The position numbers and the translations under genes are program-made. Below are positions 7,268 to 13,652 of a stretch of DNA of 17,759 nt, piece after piece. Each line of letters opens with the position of its first letter. Within the stretch, counting starts at the first letter, position 1. The notes beneath the pieces were generated by a model. It ran no database searches and was not told the DNA's origin. It saw only the letters and a program-made list of their open reading frames with translations. The stretch is from contig PFEM01000006.1 in NCBI GenBank assembly GCA_002793635.1, positions 1-17,759 of the forward strand, in the 5' to 3' direction. Source of the stretch: Candidatus Shapirobacteria bacterium CG10_big_fil_rev_8_21_14_0_10_48_15 (GTDB lineage: Bacteria > Patescibacteriota > Microgenomatia > PFEM01).

Positions 7268-7645
7268 ATGTATTCGCCAAAAGTTTTTGAACATATCAAA
7301 AAACCCCGCAACATGGGGGAGATCAAAAATCCGGACGCTGTCGGCCAGGCCGGCAATCCGGTTTGTGGTGACGTGATGAAGATTTATCTGAAAATTAGTA
7401 AGAAAGCGGGTCAAGAATATATCAAAGACATTAAATTCCAAACTTTGGGGTGTGGGGCGGCGATTGCGACTTCTTCGATGATGACAACCATGGTTAAAGG
7501 GCAGCCTTTGGATCAAGCCGCCAAGCTTTCTAAGCAAGCCATTGCGGAAGCGCTCGGTGGCTTGCCCAAAGTCAAGATGCATTGTTCGATGCTGGCCACG
7601 GAGGTCTTGCAAAAAGCGATTGAAAATTATAAAAATAAGTCATGA
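7268..7645 (+). CDS. iscU: Fe-S cluster assembly scaffold (IscU/NifU N-terminal family)
   Basis: A 125-residue scaffold on which Fe-S clusters are built. It begins M-Y-S-P-K-V-F-E-H-I, matching the family start, and has the three cluster cysteines: C33 in N-P-V-C-G-D (with D35), C62 in G-C-G-A-A-I, and C106 in K-M-H-C-S. The motif K-M-H-C is of the NifU-like/IscU type found in anaerobes, not SufU with its zinc insertion. I chose ATG at 7268; an upstream ATG at 7229 would add 13 residues lying inside the predicted hairpin and unlike the family. Sulfur should come from the cysteine desulfurase encoded upstream. The 3' end overlaps the next gene by ATGA. Confidence 0.93.
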   Translation: MYSPKVFEHIKKPRNMGEIKNPDAVGQAGNPVCGDVMKIYLKISKKAGQEYIKDIKFQTLGCGAAIATSSMMTTMVKGQPLDQAAKLSKQAIAEALGGLPKVKMHCSMLATEVLQKAIENYKNKS

Positions 7646-8301
7646 TTAAAAAAGCGGCGATTTTGGTTTTGTCAGTGGGCTGGTTAATTTTTTCTTCTTT
7701 GCCTGTTTTGGCGGTGGACCCATTGCTGAACCGGGCCGAAATTGAAGCGAGAATTCAGGAGAAAGAGCAGGAGTTGGTTCAAAAAAGAGAGGAGTTTCGC
7801 CAGCGGCTGGAGGGGATTCGTGACGAACACAAACAAAAAATTGTCGGGAACCTGGATGCCAGTTACAGCCGAATCAACCAACGCTGGATAACTCATTTCA
7901 ACAATGTCCTGGACCGATTGGAAGCAATTTTGGACAGGCTGAAGACACGGGCAGCCGGTCAATATGCGGATAAGTTTGTTGAAGCAGAACAATTGCTTGC
8001 CGCGGCCAGAGAAAAAATTGCTGTCCAAGCAGCCAAAATTTATACGATCGAGATCACTGATGAGGCCAGTTTGCGTGGTGATGTCCAGGCTGTTCACCAG
8101 CAATTGCGAACGGATCTGACAACCTTGCGTGCTGAAGTCAAAGCAGCGCGCGATGCCCTTCATGATATTTTAAAGATAATGGCTGAAAGTGAAGGGAGCC
8201 CCGAAGCCGAAAAGGCTAACACGGTTCGCCAGTCAGTAAGTACCACCAGTAAAGATGGCAACGCTAGCGCGACTGCGGAAAGTGTGGTGATTATTGAATG
8301 A
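7642..8301 (+). CDS. Secreted coiled-coil protein of unknown function
   Basis: A 219-residue protein, not assigned to a characterised family. Residues 1-24 are a signal peptide (V-L-A before V25). Residues 30-180 are almost entirely helical with heptad-like patterning: a charged segment 31-65, a more conserved-looking core with I-N-Q-R-W-I-T-H-F-N-N-V-L-D-R-L (78-93), and a third helix 143-182. The C-terminal 35 residues are Ser/Thr/Ala-rich and likely disordered. I have the impression that similar proteins are common in Patescibacteria, with a conserved H-F-x-N-V-L-D-R-L core. It overlaps iscU by ATGA and the next gene by ATGA, so it is made with the Fe-S genes, which is unexpected for an exported protein. 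It has no cysteines in the mature part. Confidence 0.8.
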   Translation: MIKKAAILVLSVGWLIFSSLPVLAVDPLLNRAEIEARIQEKEQELVQKREEFRQRLEGIRDEHKQKIVGNLDASYSRINQRWITHFNNVLDRLEAILDRLKTRAAGQYADKFVEAEQLLAAAREKIAVQAAKIYTIEITDEASLRGDVQAVHQQLRTDLTTLRAEVKAARDALHDILKIMAESEGSPEAEKANTVRQSVSTTSKDGNASATAESVVIIE

Positions 8302-8657
8302 AAGAAGCAATAACACCGCCAACAGACCATTCTTGGGAAGAGGCCCAACCGGCCACTTCCCTGCCGCCAGTTAAAAAGCCGCTGCCTTACAAATTGATTT
8401 TACTGGCAGTGGTTTTGGTTTTGATAACTTTGGTTAGCTGGTTGGCTTGGCAACAAATTTCCAAGCAAACGACGCCGTCATTGCCAACACCTTTGCCAGT
8501 AACTTCACCCACGCCCACGCTAACCCCCATCCCGACGGTTCAGCCACTTCCCTCATCAACGGCAGTTGGTGATCTTCAGGCGGAGTTGGCTAAAACTGAC
8601 CTGGGCGATTTTGAAGCCGATTTAAACGAGCTTGACTCCCAAGCCAATCAGCTTTAA
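8298..8657 (+). CDS. Single-pass membrane protein with Pro/Thr linker
   Basis: A 119-residue protein of unknown function. A polar N-terminus (1-30, likely cytoplasmic, K26-K27 before the membrane) is followed by one transmembrane helix (31-51), a Pro/Thr/Ser-rich linker (59-87) and a short acidic amphipathic helix at the C-terminus (91-119, D-L-G-D-F-E-A-D-L-N-E-L). The linker suggests spacing the C-terminal helix away from the membrane, in or beyond the wall. It begins in an ATGA overlap with the secreted coiled-coil gene. A direct interaction between the acidic helix and that coiled coil is plausible but only inferred. It is the last gene of the rrf2 operon, 10 nt before the TPI gene. Confidence 0.75.
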   Translation: MKEAITPPTDHSWEEAQPATSLPPVKKPLPYKLILLAVVLVLITLVSWLAWQQISKQTTPSLPTPLPVTSPTPTLTPIPTVQPLPSSTAVGDLQAELAKTDLGDFEADLNELDSQANQL

Positions 8658-8667
8658 TCTTTAGTTA

Positions 8668-9321
8668 ATGATTTTTGTTAATTTCAAGACCTACGAGCCG
8701 GGAATAGGCGAGGCAGCTTCCCATTTGGCCAAGATTTGCTTTCAGGTGGCCCAAGCAACGGGCGTCAAAATTTGGCCAGTCGTGTCGGCGACTGATCTTG
8801 GTTGGGGGAAAGGGGAAGTTTGGGTGCAGCACGTGGATGACATTGATTATGGCCCCAATACCGGCCGGATTTTGCCGGCGGCGGTCAAGGCAGGGGGTGC
8901 GGTCGGGACCATCCTTAATCATTCGGAGTGTAAGTTGTCCGTGCCGGTGGTGCGCGCGACTGTCGTCCGGTGCCACAAGCTAGGTTTAAAGACCTTAGTT
9001 TGCTGTGAGAGCCTGGAGGAAGGGCAGGCGTTGGTCGCTGAGGCGGCGGCCAGGCCAGATTTTTTGGCTTACGAGCCACCGGAATTGATTGGCAGCCAAA
9101 CAACCTCGGTGGCGACGGCCCAACCAGCGGTGATTAAGGATTTTATCAGCCAAATTACCACTTTGCCAGTCTTGGTGGGAGCGGGCATTCACTCGGCTGA
9201 AGATGTTCAGATCAGTTTAAAGCTAGGGGCGAAAGGAATTTTGGTGGCCAGCAGCGTGGTGTTGGCCGATGACCCCCAAAAGGAGTTGTTAAAATTGGCC
9301 GCCGTTTTTAAAAATGGCTAG
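8668..9321 (+). CDS. tpiA: Triosephosphate isomerase, archaeal-type
   Basis: A 217-residue TIM barrel that interconverts dihydroxyacetone phosphate and glyceraldehyde-3-phosphate. The substrate residues are N5 and K7 (V-N-F-K-T-Y), the electrophile H85 (L-N-H-S-E), the catalytic base E136 (Y-E-P-P-E-L-I-G) and phosphate loops G-A-G-I (171-174) and V-A-S-S-V (193-197). The length and the Y-E-P-P-E-L-I-G motif match the short archaeal enzymes rather than the roughly 250-residue bacterial ones. It is the first of a run of central-carbon genes and overlaps the next gene by 8 nt. No SD is seen; the ATG at 8668 fits the family N-terminus closely. Confidence 0.93.
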   Translation: MIFVNFKTYEPGIGEAASHLAKICFQVAQATGVKIWPVVSATDLGWGKGEVWVQHVDDIDYGPNTGRILPAAVKAGGAVGTILNHSECKLSVPVVRATVVRCHKLGLKTLVCCESLEEGQALVAEAAARPDFLAYEPPELIGSQTTSVATAQPAVIKDFISQITTLPVLVGAGIHSAEDVQISLKLGAKGILVASSVVLADDPQKELLKLAAVFKNG

Positions 9322-9871
9322 ACAAAAATCACGCTACAAGATTTGCATTTCCGGGGGGGCGAGTGGGAAAACTTCGCAAAGGGCTTATCCACTGGCCCGA
9401 CAAGTGGCTGCCGAAATTGCCAAGCAAGGGCACGTGCTGATTACGGGGGCGACCAATGGCGTGCCTTATGAGGCCGCCAAAATGGCGAAAGAAGCCGGTG
9501 GTGATAACATTGGTTTTTCGCCTGCCGGTACCGAAATTGAGCATCGCCAAAAATACCGCCTGCCCATGAGCCCCAAAGTTTTTGACCACATCATTTATAC
9601 GGAAGCCGGTTATTCGGGTCGTAATTTGCTCATGGTTCGTTCGGCCGACGCCACGATCATCATTGACGGCCGCATCGGCACCTTAAACGAATTTACCAGT
9701 GCTTTTGAAGAATACGAAATTATCGGCGTCTTGGAAGGTTCGGGTGGAATGGCGGATGAGATCAGGCACCTTTTGCAAGTGGCCGGTAAGGGGCAGAGAA
9801 AGACGATTTTTGATCATGACCCAGTCAATTTAGTCACCAAAGTCATTGAAGCAATTAAGAAGGAGAAATAA
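9314..9871 (+). CDS. SLOG/LOG-like Rossmann-fold protein (TIGR00725-like)
   Basis: A 185-residue nucleotide-binding-type protein. It has an N-terminal I-C-I-S-G-G-A-S-G (10-18), G-A-T-N-G-V-P-Y-E-A-A (45-55), and the SLOG active-site region S-G-R-N-L-L-M-V-R-S-A-D-A (101-113) with G-R-I-G-T-L-N-E-F (119-127). In LOG phosphoribohydrolases the last motif is P-G-G-x-G-T-x-x-E; here the Pro is an Asp (I-D118-G-R), while R103 and E126, the usual catalytic-type residues, are kept. It may hydrolyse a nucleotide or bind one; the substrate is unknown and annotation as lysine decarboxylase would be wrong. It overlaps tpiA by 8 nt and is 6 nt from pgk, so it is embedded in the glycolytic unit. Confidence 0.75.
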   Translation: MARQKSRYKICISGGASGKTSQRAYPLARQVAAEIAKQGHVLITGATNGVPYEAAKMAKEAGGDNIGFSPAGTEIEHRQKYRLPMSPKVFDHIIYTEAGYSGRNLLMVRSADATIIIDGRIGTLNEFTSAFEEYEIIGVLEGSGGMADEIRHLLQVAGKGQRKTIFDHDPVNLVTKVIEAIKKEK

Positions 9872-9877
9872 TTTTTT

Positions 9878-10906
9878 ATGCATCTGCCCAGTGTTAAAGA
9901 TCTCAAGGTTGCCGGCAAACGAGTTTTGCTGCGGACCAATTATGATGTGCCGCTTAGAAAAGACGGGGTGGCCGACGACAGCCGGATTGTGGAGTCGCTG
10001 GAAACCGTTAATTATCTACTTCGCCAAAAAGCCAAAATCATTATCATCTCTCATTTGGGTCGTCCGGAAGGAAAAATTGTTCCGGGGTTAAGCCTGGCAC
10101 CAGTCGCTAAATACTTGGCGAAGCTGTTGGCTTGCCCAATTCCCTTGGTAGAAAAAATGGAGCAAGCGGCTGATTTTCAAAATAAACCACTGATCATGAT
10201 GGAAAACTTGCGTTTTCAACCTGGCGAGGAGAGCAACAGCAGCAAATTTAGCCGTCAGCTGGCAGGATTGGCAGATTTTTTTGTCAATGATGCTTTTGCC
10301 GTCGCCCATCGTCGGCATGCTTCCGTGGTGGGTGTTCCCCTCCTGCTGCCGGCCGTTTTTGGGCTGGATTTTATGGAAGAAATTGTTGCTTTGACTAAAG
10401 TAAAAAACTCTCCCCAGCGACCAGTGGTAGTTGTTTTGGGCGGTATCAAAAAAAGTAAGATTGACGCGGCTAAAAAACTGGTGGGGTGGGCCGATTACCT
10501 GTTGCTGGGCGGCCAGATGGTAATCTATGACAGTATGATCAAAATGATCAAGAGCCACCGGAAGGTGGTAGGTGGTTTGATTCGCAACGGCGAGGATATC
10601 AATGCTGCCACGATTGAAGAGTTTAAAAAGATTATTGCCCAGGCCAAAACGATCGTTTTGGCTGGCCCGATGGGGGCTTATGAAGCAAAAGAATACGAGC
10701 GGGGGACGAGAGAGATTTGCCAAGCAATTGCTGATAGCGGCGCCTACAGTGTGGCTGGTGGTGGGGAGACCGAAGCGGCTCTGACCAAATTTGGCCTGAC
10801 GGATAAAATTACTTATCTTTCTTCCGGCGGTGGCGCCATGCTGACTTTTTTGGCTGACGGTACCTTGCCGGGCATTGAGGCAATAGTTAAGCAAACAACA
10901 ACTTAA
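9878..10906 (+). CDS. pgk: Phosphoglycerate kinase (short form)
   Basis: A 342-residue kinase that makes ATP from 1,3-bisphosphoglycerate; most bacterial forms have about 390-400 residues. Substrate residues are visible: D-D-S-R-I (R36), S-H-L-G-R-P (H59, R62), E-N-L-R-F (R112) and H-R-R-H-A-S (145-149). The nucleotide site shows L-G-G-I-K-K-S-K (187-194), A-G-P-M-G-A-Y-E (262-269), G-G-G-E-T (294-298) and S-G-G-G-A (316-320). Near the start the usual R-V-D-F-N-V-P reads R-T-N-Y-D-V-P, with Asp and Asn swapped. All motifs are in one frame, so the short length is not a frameshift. SD AAGGAG lies at 9860-9865, 12 nt before the ATG. Confidence 0.93.
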   Translation: MHLPSVKDLKVAGKRVLLRTNYDVPLRKDGVADDSRIVESLETVNYLLRQKAKIIIISHLGRPEGKIVPGLSLAPVAKYLAKLLACPIPLVEKMEQAADFQNKPLIMMENLRFQPGEESNSSKFSRQLAGLADFFVNDAFAVAHRRHASVVGVPLLLPAVFGLDFMEEIVALTKVKNSPQRPVVVVLGGIKKSKIDAAKKLVGWADYLLLGGQMVIYDSMIKMIKSHRKVVGGLIRNGEDINAATIEEFKKIIAQAKTIVLAGPMGAYEAKEYERGTREICQAIADSGAYSVAGGGETEAALTKFGLTDKITYLSSGGGAMLTFLADGTLPGIEAIVKQTTT

Positions 10907-11003
10907 TCAGCGATGAATAAATTACCAAGATACTGCTTAGTCAACAGCCAGTTAATTAATAGTTTATTAGCAAGTTTAGCTTGCGTTGATTAGGTAGTTA
11001 GTT
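10907..11003. other. Leader-like spacer between pgk and gap with imperfect inverted repeats
   Basis: A 97-nt AT-rich gap. GCTTAGTCAAC (10935-10945) can pair with GTTGATTAGGT (10985-10995) using G.U pairs, and GCAAG (10970-10974) with CTTGC (10980-10984). The two arms abut, so a compact folded leader before gap is possible. No convincing sigma70 promoter or SD is visible. Function is unknown. Confidence 0.35.
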
Positions 11004-12023
11004 ATGATTAATCTTGCAATCAATGGTTTTGGCAGAATTGGTCGGGTGGCGTTGCGAGCCATCTTAACTAAATATCTCGACCGGGTCAAACCGGTGGCGA
11101 TCAATACTTCCGGCTCGATGGAAGCGGTTGGCTGGGCCCATCTTTTGGAATACGACAGTGTCTATGGTCAATTTAAAGGCAAAATCAGTTTGCAAAAGGG
11201 CAGCGGTGAGGAAATTGGGGTCATGCTGGTTAATAATCAACGGATTTCTCTCTTGGCCCAACGGGAACCGGCCAAAATCCCTTGGAAGCAATACGCCATC
11301 GGCGTGGTTTTGGAAACGACAGGCGTTTTTCGGGAGCGCAAATTGGCGGCGGCTCACCTGGATGCCGGCGCTAAAAAAGTGGTCATTTCGGCGACCGCAA
11401 ACGGCGTGAAGCCTTACATCATGGGCGTTAACCAGCAAAATTACCAAGGCGAGTTGATGGTCAGCAACGCTTCTTGCACGACTAACTGCGTGGCCCCGCT
11501 GGCCAAAATCATGATGGAGACACTGGGGATTCAAAAGGCCTTGCTGAGCACCATTCATGCTTACACCGCTGATCAAAGTTTGGTTGACGATTCTCACCAT
11601 GACCTGCGGCGGGCCCGGGCAGCGGCCGTTAACATTATTCCCACTTCGACCGGCGCTGACGAGGCCACGGTTGAACTTTTACCGGGTCTGCAAGGCCTGT
11701 TTGACGGCATGGCTTATCGGGTGCCCACACCCGGTGGTTCGGTGGTTGATTTGACGCTGCTAACCGTCAAACGTACTAGCAAACAAGCGGTAAACCAAAT
11801 TTTGACGGCCGCCGCTGCCGCACAATATCGGGGGATTGTGGCGGTTACCGACAAACCATTGGTTTCGCGCGATATTGTGGGAAATGCTGCCTCTGCTTTG
11901 GTAGACTTATCTTTAACCCAGGTCGTTGATGGCGATTTGATTAAAGTTGTCGCTTGGTACGATAATGAGTGGGCCTATTGCTGTCGGTTGATAGAATTGG
12001 CAGAATATATTAGTAAAAAATAA
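11004..12023 (+). CDS. gap: Glyceraldehyde-3-phosphate dehydrogenase, NADP-type cofactor residues
   Basis: A 339-residue phosphorylating GAPDH. The Rossmann motif is N-G-F-G-R-I-G-R (7-14), the catalytic cysteine is C158 in S-N-A-S-C-T-T-N, and the assisting histidine is H185 in T-I-H-A-Y-T. The C-terminal W-Y-D-N-E-W (318-323) is complete. The residue after I-N34, which is Asp32 in NAD-specific enzymes, is T35, and the residue corresponding to Pro188 is S197 (V-D-D-S-H-H-D-L-R-R). Both changes match the chloroplast and B. subtilis GapB pattern, so NADP(H) use is predicted. It follows pgk by 97 nt. Its TAA stop is the outer edge of a foldback repeat. Confidence 0.95.
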   Translation: MINLAINGFGRIGRVALRAILTKYLDRVKPVAINTSGSMEAVGWAHLLEYDSVYGQFKGKISLQKGSGEEIGVMLVNNQRISLLAQREPAKIPWKQYAIGVVLETTGVFRERKLAAAHLDAGAKKVVISATANGVKPYIMGVNQQNYQGELMVSNASCTTNCVAPLAKIMMETLGIQKALLSTIHAYTADQSLVDDSHHDLRRARAAAVNIIPTSTGADEATVELLPGLQGLFDGMAYRVPTPGGSVVDLTLLTVKRTSKQAVNQILTAAAAAQYRGIVAVTDKPLVSRDIVGNAASALVDLSLTQVVDGDLIKVVAWYDNEWAYCCRLIELAEYISKK

Positions 12024-12131
12024 TGTTCAAATGCTCAAAAGATCAAATGTTCAAAATAAACCAAAAGAACAAAATAAAAAATGAAAAATTTTTACTTTTA
12101 ATTTTAAATTGCCTCGAACATTTGAACATTA
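12021..12131. repeat. AT-rich foldback element between gap and deoC
   Basis: TAATGTTCAAATG (12021-12033) and CATTTGAACATTA (12119-12131) are perfect 13-bp inverted repeats bounding a 111-nt, very AT-rich element. A third copy, AATGTTCAAA, lies at 12046-12055 in the same direction as the left end. The left end includes the gap stop codon. No ORF or transposase is inside. It could be a small non-autonomous element or a local expansion of TTCAAATG repeats. Confidence 0.65.
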
Positions 12132-12144
12132 GAATATTTTTATT

Positions 12145-12813
12145 ATGAACGCAAAAACTCTGGCTAAATATTTGGATTTTGCCAATCACCGCCAGGACGC
12201 GACGCCTGAACAGATCCGTCAGTTATGCCAAAAAGTCAAGCAATACGGTTTTAACTCCGCCTTTGTGAATCCGTGCTACGTGGCTTTGGCGCATGATCTT
12301 TTATTTGGTAAGGCGGCGGTGGGCACCGTCGTTTCTTTTCCCTTGGGTCAAGACCAAACTGACCTGAAAATTTTGACGGCCATGGAGGCCACCCGCCGCG
12401 GCGCCGGCGAACTGGATGTGAGTATGAATATCGGCTGGTTTAAGGCCGGCCAGCATGATCAGGTTTTGGAGGAAATGAAGGCGGTGGTGACGGCGGTCAA
12501 AAGCCTGCCGCAAAAACCGCTGGTGAAGTTTATCATTGAAACAGGCTGTTTAGACGTCGTGCAGATCCAAGAAGCGGCGCAACTGGTTTGGCAATCCGGA
12601 GCTGATTTTGTCAAGATCTGTTCCGGCATGGGACCGCGGGGTGCCAGTCTGGAAGATGTCAAGCTGGTCAGAACGGTGGTGGGTGATAAAATTAAAGTCA
12701 AGGTGGCGGGGGGTATTCACAATTTGCCGCAGGCGCTCGCCTTTATTGAGGCCGGCGCCGACCGGATTGGGACTTCCAAGGCCGTGGAGATTGTGGAGGC
12801 GCTGTCAAAATGA
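12145..12813 (+). CDS. deoC: Deoxyribose-phosphate aldolase
   Basis: A 222-residue class I aldolase that splits 2-deoxyribose-5-phosphate into glyceraldehyde-3-phosphate and acetaldehyde. The Schiff-base lysine is K157 in D-F-V-K-I-C-S-G, with D91 in G-E-L-D-V-S and the activating K186 in K-V-K-V-A-G-G-I. Other landmarks are K-F-I-I-E-T (128-133) and a phosphate loop A-G-A-D-R-I-G-T-S (203-211). The usual I-D-H-T-x-L near the N-terminus reads L-D-F-A-N-H-R here. The product can enter GAPDH encoded upstream. It follows the foldback element with an AT-rich leader and no SD, and overlaps the aldolase gene by ATGA. Confidence 0.93.
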   Translation: MNAKTLAKYLDFANHRQDATPEQIRQLCQKVKQYGFNSAFVNPCYVALAHDLLFGKAAVGTVVSFPLGQDQTDLKILTAMEATRRGAGELDVSMNIGWFKAGQHDQVLEEMKAVVTAVKSLPQKPLVKFIIETGCLDVVQIQEAAQLVWQSGADFVKICSGMGPRGASLEDVKLVRTVVGDKIKVKVAGGIHNLPQALAFIEAGADRIGTSKAVEIVEALSK

Positions 12814-13652
12814 AGGCAAAAGAAATTTTGCAAAAAGCCAGAGACAACGGTTATGCACTGGGTGCTTTTAACGCCGGGAGCGTCGAAATTGTGCGCGCCA
12901 TTGTTCAAGCCGCTGGTGATAAACAGGCCCCGCTGATCATTGAAACTTCTGCCAATGAAGCTAACTATTTTGGTATGGAAAATTTTTTGGACGTGGTTGA
13001 AAATTTCCAGCAATCCTCTGGGCTGGAAATTTTGACTAACTTTGACCATGGTCCCGGCCTGGAAGAATGTCAAAGGGCCATCGAAGCGGGTTATGATTTA
13101 ATTCATTTTGATGGTTCTCAATTACCCCTGGAAGAAAATATCAAAATCACTCAAGCCTTGGTAGCCCAAGCTCACGAGCGGGGAGTCTTGGTGGAAGCGG
13201 AGATTGACCGGATTGCCGGCCAGTCGGTCGCTAACTTTCAGGATGCCGAATCGGTTCAAGCCACCAGCAATTATACCGATCCCGCCCAGGCAGCCGCTTT
13301 TGCCCGCCAAGCCGGCTGTGATATTTTGGCGGCCTTTGTGGGTAACCTGCACGGCACTTATCCGACTTCGCCCCGGCTGGATTTGGAACGGTTGGCTTTA
13401 ATTGGCCAACAAGTGCCCTGTTGGCTGTCCTTGCACGGCGGGTCCGGTTTATCACCCGAAGACGTTCGCCAGGCAATCAAAATGGGAGTAGTCAAAGTCA
13501 ACGTGAACACCGAGCTGCGCCTGGCTTTTCGGGAAACTTTGGAAAACATTTTGCGGGGGTCAGAAGACGTGGCAATTTATAAGATTATGCCGCCCGTCAT
13601 CGCCGCGATGCAAAAGATAGTGGAGGAGAAAATTGAGCTCTTCGGTTGCTGA
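12810..13652 (+). CDS. fbaA: Class II (zinc) fructose-bisphosphate aldolase family
   Basis: A 280-residue zinc aldolase, expected to join glyceraldehyde-3-phosphate and dihydroxyacetone phosphate into fructose-1,6-bisphosphate or reverse this. Visible residues: N-F-D-H-G (catalytic D79, zinc H80), D-G-S-x-L-P-L-E-E-N (101-110), V-E-A-E-I (128-132), zinc H181 in G-N-L-H-G-T-Y and H209 in L-H-G-G-S-G, and the phosphate-binding N-V-N-T-E-L-R (231-237). The H-F-D-G-S and I-D-R-I-A-G-Q variants mean a tagatose-bisphosphate or related specificity cannot be excluded. It overlaps deoC by 4 nt, and the kinase gene begins within its last 20 nt. Confidence 0.9.
   Translation: MKAKEILQKARDNGYALGAFNAGSVEIVRAIVQAAGDKQAPLIIETSANEANYFGMENFLDVVENFQQSSGLEILTNFDHGPGLEECQRAIEAGYDLIHFDGSQLPLEENIKITQALVAQAHERGVLVEAEIDRIAGQSVANFQDAESVQATSNYTDPAQAAAFARQAGCDILAAFVGNLHGTYPTSPRLDLERLALIGQQVPCWLSLHGGSGLSPEDVRQAIKMGVVKVNVNTELRLAFRETLENILRGSEDVAIYKIMPPVIAAMQKIVEEKIELFGC
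13622..13628 (+). promoter_or_regulatory. SD site that fixes the TTG start of the PfkB kinase
   Basis: GGAGGAG lies inside the 3' end of fbaA; its GGAGG (13622-13626) is 6 nt before the TTG at 13633. This supports a TTG start with a 20-nt overlap and translational coupling. Confidence 0.75.

Noticed and set aside
9314..9871. Lysine decarboxylase
   Set aside because: This old annotation of the LOG/SLOG fold is wrong; the protein has no PLP-binding lysine motif of amino acid decarboxylases.
10088..10894. A 268-codon open frame on the minus strand
   Set aside because: It lies antisense to pgk, whose motifs are all intact. The translation has no recognisable domain and is rich in His, Gln and Asn, as expected from an antisense shadow.
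9878..10906. Frameshift or deletion in pgk because of its short length
   Set aside because: All substrate and nucleotide motifs are present in order in a single frame, so the short length is a property of the protein.
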